Source of the DNA: an uncultured Ruminococcus sp.
GTDB lineage: Bacteria; Bacillota; Clostridia; Oscillospirales; Acutalibacteraceae
NCBI GenBank assembly: GCA_902793125.1
Contig: CADBCC010000011.1
Coordinates: forward strand, 1 to 64,000
DNA: 64,000 nucleotides
Reading direction: 5' to 3'
The notes beneath the pieces are model-generated. The model was not told the origin of the DNA and made no database searches. It saw only the letters and a list, made by a program, of their open reading frames with translations. The first letter of the stretch is position 1; each line of letters begins with the position of its first letter. Positions 56,872-64,000 of the stretch are shown here, piece by piece. The position numbers and the translations under genes are program-made.

Positions 56872-58126
56872 AGGACGCTTCAGTTTATCCCGATTATTCA
56901 GAAATAATAAATTTCTTTTAGTAGTGTCTTTGTTTATTTCTGTTGTAATCTGGGTTTTGATTAGTTTAAGCCAGAGCAATGAAGCGGAAAGTGTTATAAA
57001 CAATATTCCCATACAGGTTAATCTTTCCGATGAAGCGGTGAAAAACGGACTTGAAGTATTTTCGGGCGCTGACCAGACTGCTTCCGTTACCGTAAGAGGT
57101 AACCGTGTAACCTTAGGTACACTAACGAGTGATGATATTACCGTAACCGCGCAGACAGCAGGAACTATCTCAACCTCGGGAACATACGCGCTTTCGCTTA
57201 CCGCTAAAAAAACTACGTCTAATGATAATTTTGAACTTTTATCTTCGGTATCTCCGTCTGTAATTACAATCTTCGTTGACCAGTCAAAAGAAGAAAGCTT
57301 CGAAATTGAAAACAGACTGAAATATACTGTTGCTAAGGGTTATCACGCTGTTGTATCCCTTTCTCCGGATAAGGTGAAGATTAAAGGACCTAAAACCGAG
57401 GTTTCAAAAATCGCATCCGTGGCAATTGAAGGTACTATCGGCGGCGAAATACGGGAAGATAAATCTTCTGATTTTGATATTGTTTTATATGACAGTTCAG
57501 GTAATCAGATTTCAAACGGTATGCTTAAGTTAAGCGAAACTACCGTTAAAGCTAACTTCTCTGTACTACCTGAAAAAGAAGTTCCCGTAAAGCTTGCTTA
57601 TAAAAATAAGCCCGAAGGTTTAAACGTAGACAGCTTCAGCACAGTATTGCCTTCTAAGGTTCTGGTTTGCGCTCCTAAAAAAGTTCTTAATAAATTAGAT
57701 TATATAACTACCGAGCAAATAGATTTCACGGAATTATCCAATAAAAAGACTAAATTAAACCTTGCTCTCGATTTGCCGGATAAAGTTATAAATCTGAGCG
57801 ATAACGAAAAAGTGAGCGCTACGTTGGATTTGCGTTCGTATAAGTCCAAAAAAATCAGAGTTCCTAACACCAATTTTAAAGTAGAAGGACTTGAAAGCAA
57901 ATATACTTACAGTTTCTCAACTGATGAATTGTATGTTAATGTAAAAGGACCGAAAAGTAAATTAAAGAAGATTAAAGAATCTGATATATCCTGCGTTATA
58001 GACGCTTCCGATATTGACGGAACTACAGGTTCAATATCTCTGCCGGCTGAAATTAAAATTAAAGAAAGTGATTCCTGCTGGGTTTACGGTAAATACAAAG
58101 TAAATATTTACGTTGAAAGTTATTAA
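56861..58126 (+). CDS. cdaR: CdaR/YbbR family regulator of CdaA
   Basis: 421 aa from ATG 56861, seven bases after AAAGGAG; the same frame is open further upstream within cdaA. One membrane span (FLLVVSLFISVVIWVLISL), then four extracellular YbbR repeats, seen as recurring blocks such as NIPIQVNLSDEAV, LKYTVAKGYHAVVSLSPDKVKIKGP, VPVKLAYKN and TYSFSTDELYVNVKGPKS. It binds and modulates CdaA. A strong terminator follows. Confidence 0.9.
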   Translation: MKTKGRFSLSRLFRNNKFLLVVSLFISVVIWVLISLSQSNEAESVINNIPIQVNLSDEAVKNGLEVFSGADQTASVTVRGNRVTLGTLTSDDITVTAQTAGTISTSGTYALSLTAKKTTSNDNFELLSSVSPSVITIFVDQSKEESFEIENRLKYTVAKGYHAVVSLSPDKVKIKGPKTEVSKIASVAIEGTIGGEIREDKSSDFDIVLYDSSGNQISNGMLKLSETTVKANFSVLPEKEVPVKLAYKNKPEGLNVDSFSTVLPSKVLVCAPKKVLNKLDYITTEQIDFTELSNKKTKLNLALDLPDKVINLSDNEKVSATLDLRSYKSKKIRVPNTNFKVEGLESKYTYSFSTDELYVNVKGPKSKLKKIKESDISCVIDASDIDGTTGSISLPAEIKIKESDSCWVYGKYKVNIYVESY

Positions 58127-58158
58127 AAAATCGAGTTGCAAAAGCAACTCGATTTTTT
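58125..58158. terminator. Bidirectional terminator between cdaR and rodA
   Basis: ATCGAGTTGC / GCAACTCGAT with an AAAA loop, flanked by a run of A on the left and TTTTTT on the right, centred between the convergent genes. Confidence 0.95.
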
Positions 58159-59327
58159 TAAACTAATCCCCGGCTTTGACTTCCGAGCCTTATTTTAGCT
58201 TTGTCAATATCTTCTTCCTGGTTATAAACCACCGATTGTACAAGCCCGATGCTTATCATCATACTCATCACAGACGTTCCTCCCGAGCTGAAAAACGGTA
58301 ATGTTATACCGATTACAGGAATTAACCCTAATACCATTCCGATATTAATTATCGTCTGAGCGCCTATCATAATAAATACACCGTAGCATATATATGAGCC
58401 TTTAATCTCGTAAGCGTTTTTAGCGTTTATAAGCGCCCTTATAATTATAACAAATAATATCGCAAGTAAAATAATACATCCGATAAATCCGAATTCTTCG
58501 CCCGCGACAGTAAAAATAAAATCGTTTTCCTGTTCGGGTACGATTCCGAATTCAACGCGTCTTCCGTTATACAATCCCGAACCGAAAGCCTGTCCGGACG
58601 CTATTGAAACCTTACCCTGATATTGCTGCCAGCCGTAAGTTGTAAGAGCGTTTCCGTCAAGGTCAAACAGAGCTAAAATTCGGTTTCTGTGTTCGTTATT
58701 CAAAAATACATTCCACAAAAACGGAAGTCCTACAGCTAAGCATCCGCCTAAAATAGCAAAGTATCTTGTCTGAACACCCGCAAGATATGACATTCCGATC
58801 GCCATTATAAGGAATATAAGAACGGCTCCGTCATCACCCTGTAAATGTATAAGAATTATCGGGATACCGACGTGAATTAAAAGTGAAATAACTCCGGGTA
58901 AAGTTTTTAATTTCTCAATTTCGTTAAGAAAAGATAAGTGTTTGGTAAAAGTAATGATAAAACATATTTTCATAAACTCCGAAGGCTGAATTGTAAATCC
59001 TCCGGGAAGCTTTATCCATGCCGTATCGTCTGTACCCGAAACCGTTGTACCGAATATAAAAACCATTCCCGCGAGCAAGAAGCCGACAATTGCGAAAACC
59101 CACCATTCTTTTACAATAAAGTTGTAATTAATAAGTGAAATCAATACAGCCGCAGTTAGACCTATTATAATAGCTATAATCTGAGTAAACATATAGTTGT
59201 AAGTTCCCGCCCTCTGCATATCGCTTATAAGCATCAGGCTGTAGACGGTTGCAATGATAGTAAAAACCCAGAGAATAATATCGGTTTTGCTAAAATACAT
59301 TTTTATATTGTCAATTATTTTCCCCAA
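58158..59327 (-). CDS. rodA: FtsW/RodA/SpoVE family peptidoglycan polymerase (RodA-like)
   Basis: 389 aa, about ten membrane spans. Family motifs: GGFTIQPSEFMKICFIITF, PDDGAV-like LQGDDGAVLIF, YQGKVSIASGQAFGSGLYNG and FFSSGGTSVMSMMISIGLVQS. It polymerises lipid II into glycan with a partner class B PBP. The IASGQAFGSGL loop and GMVLGLIPVIGITLPF look more like RodA than FtsW, though SpoVE is not excluded. Transcribed alone from its own promoter. Confidence 0.88.
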   Translation of the reverse strand: MGKIIDNIKMYFSKTDIILWVFTIIATVYSLMLISDMQRAGTYNYMFTQIIAIIIGLTAAVLISLINYNFIVKEWWVFAIVGFLLAGMVFIFGTTVSGTDDTAWIKLPGGFTIQPSEFMKICFIITFTKHLSFLNEIEKLKTLPGVISLLIHVGIPIILIHLQGDDGAVLIFLIMAIGMSYLAGVQTRYFAILGGCLAVGLPFLWNVFLNNEHRNRILALFDLDGNALTTYGWQQYQGKVSIASGQAFGSGLYNGRRVEFGIVPEQENDFIFTVAGEEFGFIGCIILLAILFVIIIRALINAKNAYEIKGSYICYGVFIMIGAQTIINIGMVLGLIPVIGITLPFFSSGGTSVMSMMISIGLVQSVVYNQEEDIDKAKIRLGSQSRGLV

Positions 59328-59359
59328 ATTATCACCATCCTTTAAAAGGTTACTATGTT

Positions 59360-59388
59360 ATTATATAAAATTATACGATTAATATCAA
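59360..59388 (-). promoter_or_regulatory. Promoter for rodA
   Basis: On the - strand TTGATA (59383-59388), 17-base spacer, TATAAT (59360-59365), about 33 bases before the rodA start. Confidence 0.8.
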
Positions 59389-59469
59389 GTATATTTTCAA
59401 ATAAGAATATATCTTATATTTATTTATGCTAAAATAACTTCGAATGTATTGTATTGGAGGTACAAAATT

Positions 59470-61061
59470 ATGTTAAGTGATATAGAAATTGCTCAGCAAG
59501 CTAAACTATTGCCGGTAAAAGAAATTGCCGCAAAACTTGATATTAAAGAAAATGAGCTTGAACCTTACTAGTTACCGCTATTAACCCTACGCCCGCGGGT
59601 GAAGGTAAAACAACAACTACAGCAGGTCTCGGCGAAGCTATGTCAAAAATAGGAAAGAACGCGATTATCGCTTTAAGAGAGCCCTCTTTAGGTCCTGTAT
59701 TCGGAATAAAGGGCGGCGCCGCGGGAGGCGGATACGCCCAGGTTCTTCCGATGGAAGATATAAATCTCCATTTTACAGGCGATATGCACGCTATAACCGC
59801 CGCTAACAATCTTTGTTGCGCGATGCTTGATAACCATATGCAGCAAGGTAACGAGCTTTCAATTGATCCGAGACGTATTCTTATTAAAAGATGTCTTGAT
59901 ATGAACGACAGAGCTTTAAGAAACGTTATTGTCGGCTTAGGCGGTAAAGTTAACGGCGTACCGAGAGAAGACCATTTTATTATTACAGTTGCTTCCGAAG
60001 TTATGGCGATTTTATGTTTAGCCGATGATATTGACGACTTAAAGAAACGTCTTGGCAATATTTTAGTTGCTTATAATTACAACGGAGATCCTGTTTACGC
60101 CCGTGATTTAAAGGCTGACGGAGCTATGACCGTACTTTTAAAAGACGCAATTAAGCCTAATCTCGTTCAGACCTTAGAAGGAACTCCCGCTGTTATGCAT
60201 GGCGGTCCGTTTGCAAATATTGCGCACGGATGCAACTCTGTAAGAGCTACAAAGCTTGCTTTAAAACTTGCCGATTATTGTATAACGGAAGCCGGATTCG
60301 GTTCTGATTTAGGCGCCGAGAAATTCCTCGATATTAAATGCCGCTTTGCAGGACTTAAGCCGAACGCTATTGTATTGGTGGCGACGGCGAGAGCTTTAAA
60401 ATACAACGCGGGTATTGATAAAACTAAGTGCGCTGAAACAAACTTGGACGCGCTTAAAAAAGGAATTGTAAATCTCGGTGTACATATTGAAAATATGAGA
60501 AAATATAATGTGCCCGTAGTAGTTGCGATTAACCGCTTCTTAACCGACTCAAAAGAAGAACTTAAATTTATTGAAGAATATTGTAAGGAAAAAGGCGCTG
60601 ATTTCGCTTTATCCGATGTATTCGCTAATGGCGGAAACGGCGGGGTAGAGCTTGCTAAGAAAGTTGTAGAAGCTGTTGAAAAACCTTCTGATTTTAAACC
60701 TATTTATTCTCTTGACTTAACTGTTGAGGAAAAAATAGAAGCTATTGCGAAGAATATTTACGGCGCTAAAGATGTAGCTTATACAACCCAGGCTTTAAAA
60801 GCGTTAAAAGAAGTTAAATCGCTCGGCGCTGATAAACTTCCTGTTTGTATAGCTAAAACCCAGTACTCGCTTTCCGATAATTCCGCCTTATTAGGCGCTC
60901 CGAAAGATTTTACAATTACGGTAAGAAACGTTTCTCTCTCCAACGGAGCTGGATTTGTAGTAGTTTATACAGGCGATATTATGACTATGCCGGGACTTCC
61001 GAAAGTTCCTGCTGCTGAAAAAGTAGATATTATTAATGATAAGGTAGTTGGTTTATTTTAA
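59470..61061 (+). pseudogene. fhs: Formate-tetrahydrofolate ligase, broken by an internal deletion and frame change
   Basis: ATG 59470 follows TTGGAGGTACAAAATT and encodes the normal Fhs start (DIEIAQQAKLLPVKEIAAKL to ENELEPY), then hits TAG 59569-59571. From 59571 another frame continues with [20 protein letters not shown], the ATP-binding P-loop. It includes [23 protein letters not shown] and runs to 61061 (longest ORF from 59640, 473 aa). About 25 residues normally linking EPYG(K) to KLILVTAINP are missing at the join, and the loss is not a multiple of three. Fhs loads formate on THF for one-carbon and Wood-Ljungdahl-type metabolism. CTAG marks the junction, as in rel. Mutation or assembly error. 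Confidence 0.9.
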
Positions 61062-61477
61062 TGGATGATTATTTTTCGAAAAGTGTTGAAGATACTGAAA
61101 AGTTCGCGGAAGAATTCAGTAAAAAGCTAAGTGGTACAGAAATAATCGCTTTATACGGCGATTTGGGAGCGGGTAAAACTTCCTTTACAAGAGGACTCGC
61201 AAAAGGCCTTGAAGTTGAGGACAGCGTTACAAGCCCGACATTCGCTATCGTAAACGAATACTCGGGGATTTATCCTCTTTATCACTTTGATATGTACAGA
61301 ATTGAAAACTGGAACGACCTCGAATCAATCGGCTTTTTTGATTATATTAACAACGGTATTATTATAATTGAGTGGAGCGAGAACATAGAGGGCGCTCTTC
61401 CGAGCGAAATAATAAAGATTTTTATTGATAAAACCGAAAACGAAAACGAAAGAATAATTAAAATTGAGGGAATTTAA
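61061..61477 (+). CDS. tsaE: tRNA t6A biosynthesis ATPase TsaE
   Basis: 138 aa. Walker A GDLGAGKTSFTRG, the switch-like SPTFAIVNEY and Walker B-like YHFDMYRI, then IIIEWSENIEG. It works with TsaB and TsaD to form t6A37 on ANN-reading tRNAs. Its ATG shares a base with the fhs stop, so it relies on the fhs transcript or read-through. Confidence 0.94.
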   Translation: MDDYFSKSVEDTEKFAEEFSKKLSGTEIIALYGDLGAGKTSFTRGLAKGLEVEDSVTSPTFAIVNEYSGIYPLYHFDMYRIENWNDLESIGFFDYINNGIIIIEWSENIEGALPSEIIKIFIDKTENENERIIKIEGI

Positions 61478-62173
61478 TTGAAAATACTTTCTGTAGATTC
61501 GTCCGCTAAAGCTTGTTCCGCGGCGATTTTGGAAGATAATAAAATCCTGGGAAGCTTTTTTATTAATACAGCATTAACACACAGCCAGACATTAGTTCCG
61601 ATGATTGACGCTGTAGTAAAAAACACTTCCACTAAGTTAAATACCATAGACGCTTTTGCTGTTTCGTCGGGACCGGGCTCTTTTACAGGCGTAAGAATCG
61701 GTGTCGCGGCAATAAAAGGTATTGCAATGCCGCTTAATAAGCCGTGTATTTCCGTTTCAACACTTGAATCAATGCCTTATAATATAATTTCCGATAATTG
61801 TATTGCGGTATGCGTTATGGATGCGCGCTGCAGCCAGGTGTATAACGCGTTATTTGAGATTAAAAACGGTGCGGTTAATAGACTTTGCGAGGACAGAGCT
61901 CTCTCGATTGATGATTTAGCTGAAGACTTAAAGAAATATGATAATAGACTTATCCTCGTAGGCGACGGAGCAGAATTGTGTTATAATTCTTTTAAAGAAA
62001 GAATTGATAATATTTCATTAGCTCCCGAGAATTCAAGGTATCAGAACGCCTCAGGCGTAGCGTTTGCGTCATTAAATAAAGATTTAATTACATACGATGA
62101 GCTTTTGCCGACTTATCTTCGACTTCCTCAGGCTCAAAGAGAATTAAAAAAGAGAATGGAGAATAAAAAATGA
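61478..62173 (+). CDS. tsaB: tRNA t6A biosynthesis protein TsaB
   Basis: 231 aa, TTG start directly after tsaE. ASKHA-fold features: LSVDSSAKACSAAIL, THSQTLVPMID and the signature SSGPGSFTGVRIGVAAIKG. It dimerises with TsaD. The usual third gene rimI is not present; rpiB overlaps its end by four bases instead. Confidence 0.94.
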   Translation: MKILSVDSSAKACSAAILEDNKILGSFFINTALTHSQTLVPMIDAVVKNTSTKLNTIDAFAVSSGPGSFTGVRIGVAAIKGIAMPLNKPCISVSTLESMPYNIISDNCIAVCVMDARCSQVYNALFEIKNGAVNRLCEDRALSIDDLAEDLKKYDNRLILVGDGAELCYNSFKERIDNISLAPENSRYQNASGVAFASLNKDLITYDELLPTYLRLPQAQRELKKRMENKK

Positions 62174-62625
62174 TAGCGTTAGGTTGTGACCACGGCGGAA
62201 TAAATTTAAAAAGAGAGATTATAAAGTATCTCGATTCAAAAGGAATTGAATATTACGATTTCGGTTGTTATAGCGAAGAAAGCGTCGATTACCCGATTTA
62301 CGCTTATAAAGTTGCTAAAGCTGTTGCCGGAGGAGAATTTGAAAAAGGAATTCTCTGCTGCGGTACGGGAATTGGTATTTCTATAGCGGCGAACAAAGTA
62401 AAAGGTATAAGAGCCGCGGTTGTAAGCAATGAATTCGGTGCTGAAATGACCAGACGCCATAATAACGCTAATATACTATGTATGGGCGGACGTGTTACAA
62501 GTGAAAAAGACGCGGTTAAATTTACTGATATTTTCTTAAATACACCTTATTCATCCGATGAAAATCGTCATATTCGTCGAATTAAGATGATTTCAGACAT
62601 AGAAAATGGTAGTTTTGACTATTAA
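62170..62625 (+). CDS. rpiB: Ribose-5-phosphate isomerase B (RpiB/LacAB family)
   Basis: 151 aa. IALGCDHGGINLKREI with the catalytic Asp/His, YDFGCYSEESVDYP, and CCGTGIGISIAANKVKGIRAAV with the active Cys. It isomerises ribose 5-phosphate and ribulose 5-phosphate. LacA/LacB are close relatives but lack of lac genes makes RpiB the better call. Confidence 0.92.
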   Translation: MIALGCDHGGINLKREIIKYLDSKGIEYYDFGCYSEESVDYPIYAYKVAKAVAGGEFEKGILCCGTGIGISIAANKVKGIRAAVVSNEFGAEMTRRHNNANILCMGGRVTSEKDAVKFTDIFLNTPYSSDENRHIRRIKMISDIENGSFDY

Positions 62626-62734
62626 TGCTTTTTAAAATTCTACAAAATGTTACAAATATCGCCCTAATAAAAACTCGTTTGTAATAAAGAATAACAAAAA
62701 ATATCATATTTTTAAATTTATTTACAAAAAACTC

Positions 62735-62763
62735 TTGTTTTTTTTCTATTTTCGTATTATAAT
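62735..62763 (+). promoter_or_regulatory. Promoter for the HTH regulator
   Basis: TTGTTT (62735-62740), 17-base spacer, TATAAT (62758-62763), 61 bases before the ATG. The 199-base gap before the gene is very AT-rich and holds no ORF. Confidence 0.75.
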
Positions 62764-62824
62764 AGTCTCACATTGTTTTTAAAGAATTATTTAAATGAAT
62801 TAAAAATTATTAGGGAGATAGAAA

Positions 62825-63076
62825 ATGAGATTAAGAAAGCAAGAATTAGGCGATCGTAACCTCGTGGGACATCGCGTAGAAACCGTTAGAAAGAAGAAAG
62901 GGATGAAGCAAAAAGAGCTTTTAGCCCAACTTCAGGTTAACGGTGTGGATATGAACGCGTCGGGACTTTCTAAACTTGAGGGGCAGATTAGATTTGTAAC
63001 CGATGTAGAACTCGTAGCATTAGCGGACATTCTTGAAGTATCCGTAGATTACTTACTCGGACGCGAAAACAATTAA
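62825..63076 (+). CDS. Small helix-turn-helix (XRE-type) transcriptional regulator
   Basis: 83 aa, essentially one Cro/C1-type HTH: VGHRVETVRKKKGMKQKELLAQLQ, the recognition helix region MNASGLSKLEGQ, and the family ending ALADILEVSVDYLLGRE. It has its own promoter and terminators. It binds DNA but targets are unknown; no toxin or phage gene is beside it, so it is probably a free-standing regulator. Confidence 0.88.
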   Translation: MRLRKQELGDRNLVGHRVETVRKKKGMKQKELLAQLQVNGVDMNASGLSKLEGQIRFVTDVELVALADILEVSVDYLLGRENN

Positions 63077-63083
63077 TAAATAC

Positions 63084-63110
63084 GGCAGTGGACAGAATCC
63101 GCTGCCTTTT
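63084..63110 (+). terminator. First terminator after the HTH gene
   Basis: GGCAGTGGA / TCCGCTGCC (one G-U) with a CAGAA loop, followed by TTTT. Confidence 0.85.
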
Positions 63111-63138
63111 AATTCGTTATAATTAAATAAATTTTTTG

Positions 63139-63165
63139 CTCATCGGTTAAGCCGATGAGTTTTTT
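63139..63165 (+). terminator. Second terminator after the HTH gene
   Basis: CTCATCGGT / GCCGATGAG with a TAA loop, followed by TTTTTT. It insulates murD from upstream transcription. Confidence 0.88.
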
Positions 63166-63206
63166 GCGCTTATAATAATGTATTTTATTTATTATATATT
63201 TTAAGG

Positions 63207-63235
63207 TTGATATTTTCTTTATAATTAAGTATAAT
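63207..63235 (+). promoter_or_regulatory. Promoter for murD
   Basis: TTGATA (63207-63212), 17-base spacer, TATAAT (63230-63235), 33 bases before the murD ATG. Confidence 0.8.
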
Positions 63236-63268
63236 AAAATATTGGAAATAACTCTAAGGAGAATTGAA

Positions 63269-64000
63269 ATGAACAGAACGGATAAATTTTTCGAGAGTAT
63301 AAAAAATAAGAAAGTATGCTTCGTAGGAATCGGAACAAGTAACTTGCCTTTGATCGAACTTTTTTCAAAAAAGGGAGCTATTGTTTCAGCCTGCGACAGA
63401 CAAAGTTATGAAAACTTGGGAGAAAATTCTTTACGCGCTGAAAAAGCTGGCGCAAAGCTTATATTAGGTGATGATTATTTAAGCAATATCGATGCTGACA
63501 TTCTTTTCAGAAGTCCCGGAACTCCTTTTTATAAACCCGAGCTTGAAGAATTAAAGAAAAAAGGCGTAATTGTAACATCCGAAATGGAAATATTCTTTGA
63601 ATTATGTCCTTGTAAAATAATTGCGGTAACAGGTTCAGACGGAAAAACAACCACAACAACAGTAATCTCCGAATTATTAAAAGCCGAAGGTAAAACCGTT
63701 CATCTCGGCGGTAATATCGGAACTCCGCTTTTACCGATTATCGAAAGTATAAATGAAGACGACTACGCTGTTGTTGAACTTTCAAGCTTCCAGCTTATTT
63801 CTATGCGTAAAAGTCCCGAAATTGCCGTTGTAACAAATTTAGCGCCAAATCATCTTGATATACATAAAAATATGGATGAGTATGTTGACTCGAAACGCAA
63901 TATAATTCTTCATCAAAACGCTTTCTCTAAGGCTATTTTAAACCTTGATAACAATATCAGCAACAGCTTTTCAAAAGATGTACGCGGCAAGCTTATTAAA
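63269..64000 (+). CDS. murD: UDP-N-acetylmuramoylalanine-D-glutamate ligase, N-terminal part (runs off the window)
   Basis: 244 codons are visible from ATG 63269 (AAGGAG upstream) to the window edge with no stop. The Rossmann start KKVCFVGIGTSNLPLIELF binds UDP. RSPGTPFYKPEL follows, and the Mur ligase P-loop is VTGSDGKTTTTTV. Later come GGNIGTPLL, VVELSSFQL and VTNLAPNHLDIHKNMDEYVDSK. It adds D-Glu to UDP-MurNAc-L-Ala. The C-terminal Rossmann domain is beyond the window. Confidence 0.93.
   Translation, partial: MNRTDKFFESIKNKKVCFVGIGTSNLPLIELFSKKGAIVSACDRQSYENLGENSLRAEKAGAKLILGDDYLSNIDADILFRSPGTPFYKPELEELKKKGVIVTSEMEIFFELCPCKIIAVTGSDGKTTTTTVISELLKAEGKTVHLGGNIGTPLLPIIESINEDDYAVVELSSFQLISMRKSPEIAVVTNLAPNHLDIHKNMDEYVDSKRNIILHQNAFSKAILNLDNNISNSFSKDVRGKLIK

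Noticed and set aside
59540..59600. Programmed frameshift in fhs
   Set aside because: Same logic: a shift at CTAG cannot supply the roughly 25 missing residues before the P-loop.
62825..63076. HTH gene as a phage repressor or antitoxin
   Set aside because: No partner gene on either side; it has its own promoter and two terminators.

Overview
The window reads as chromosomal DNA from a low-GC, spore-forming Firmicute of class Clostridia; I would guess Oscillospirales (Ruminococcaceae-like). The basis is the gene content: the sporulation genes spoIIGA-sigE, yabP, yabQ and ylmC/ymxH, Gram-positive polC, cdaA-ybbR, a short HisG with HisZ, and the Clostridial orders dxs-tlyA-nadK-argR-recN and spoVB-mazG-hup-yabO-yabP-yabQ-divIC-yabR. 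Ribosome binding sites are strong and often of the form AGGTGATT. TTG starts are common. Nearly all of the DNA is core, vertically inherited genome. I see no insertion sequence, prophage, CRISPR array, tRNA or rRNA gene, and no gene-free stretch longer than 300 bases.

Layout. 1-10732: the dxs end, tlyA, nadK, argR, recN, recJ, a broken rel, dtd, a metallo-hydrolase and hemZ, all on + and mostly overlapping. 10738-16140: a zinc-ribbon protein, a SpoVB-like flippase, mazG, HU, then rqcP/yabO, yabP, yabQ, divIC and an S1 protein. 16215-19970: a THUMP methyltransferase, pfkA, a frameshifted MORN-repeat gene and a small lipoprotein. 19979-22708: sigE, spoIIGA and degV on -, with two tiny genes on + between them. 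22782-24180: ylmC and a SleB-like hydrolase. 24204-37159: rpsB, tsf, pyrH, frr, uppS, cdsA, dxr, rseP, ispG and polC. 37195-44641: an AI-2E-type transporter and the histidine operon hisZGDCBAIE. 44690-51450: mtaB, a GHL10 lipoprotein-like hydrolase (-), DUF1294, an RluA enzyme, then TIGR04086, yajC, tgt and queA on -. 51485-54494: asd, dapA and dapB. 54563-61061: a DUF3343/cysteine desulfurase pair, cdaA, cdaR, rodA (-) and a broken fhs. 61061-64000: tsaE, tsaB, rpiB, an HTH regulator and the start of murD.

Functional threads. Three MEP isoprenoid genes (dxs end, dxr, ispG) share the window with uppS, cdsA, rodA, murD, dapA/dapB and the SpoVB flippase, so cell-envelope supply dominates. Stringent response (rel), c-di-AMP (cdaA/cdaR), sporulation and translation or tRNA modification (tgt/queA, mtaB, tsaE/tsaB, dtd, tlyA) fill most of the rest.

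The most striking observation is at sequence level. By eye I find the tetranucleotide CTAG only twice in the 64 kb. Both copies sit exactly where a conserved core gene (rel at 6568, fhs at 59568) loses a stretch of conserved residues and changes frame. In both cases the TAG of CTAG terminates the upstream fragment. Either these are scars of a shared event or they are artificial joins. Either way, the rest of the DNA appears to avoid CTAG almost absolutely. A second oddity is a compact his operon with no hisH or hisF.
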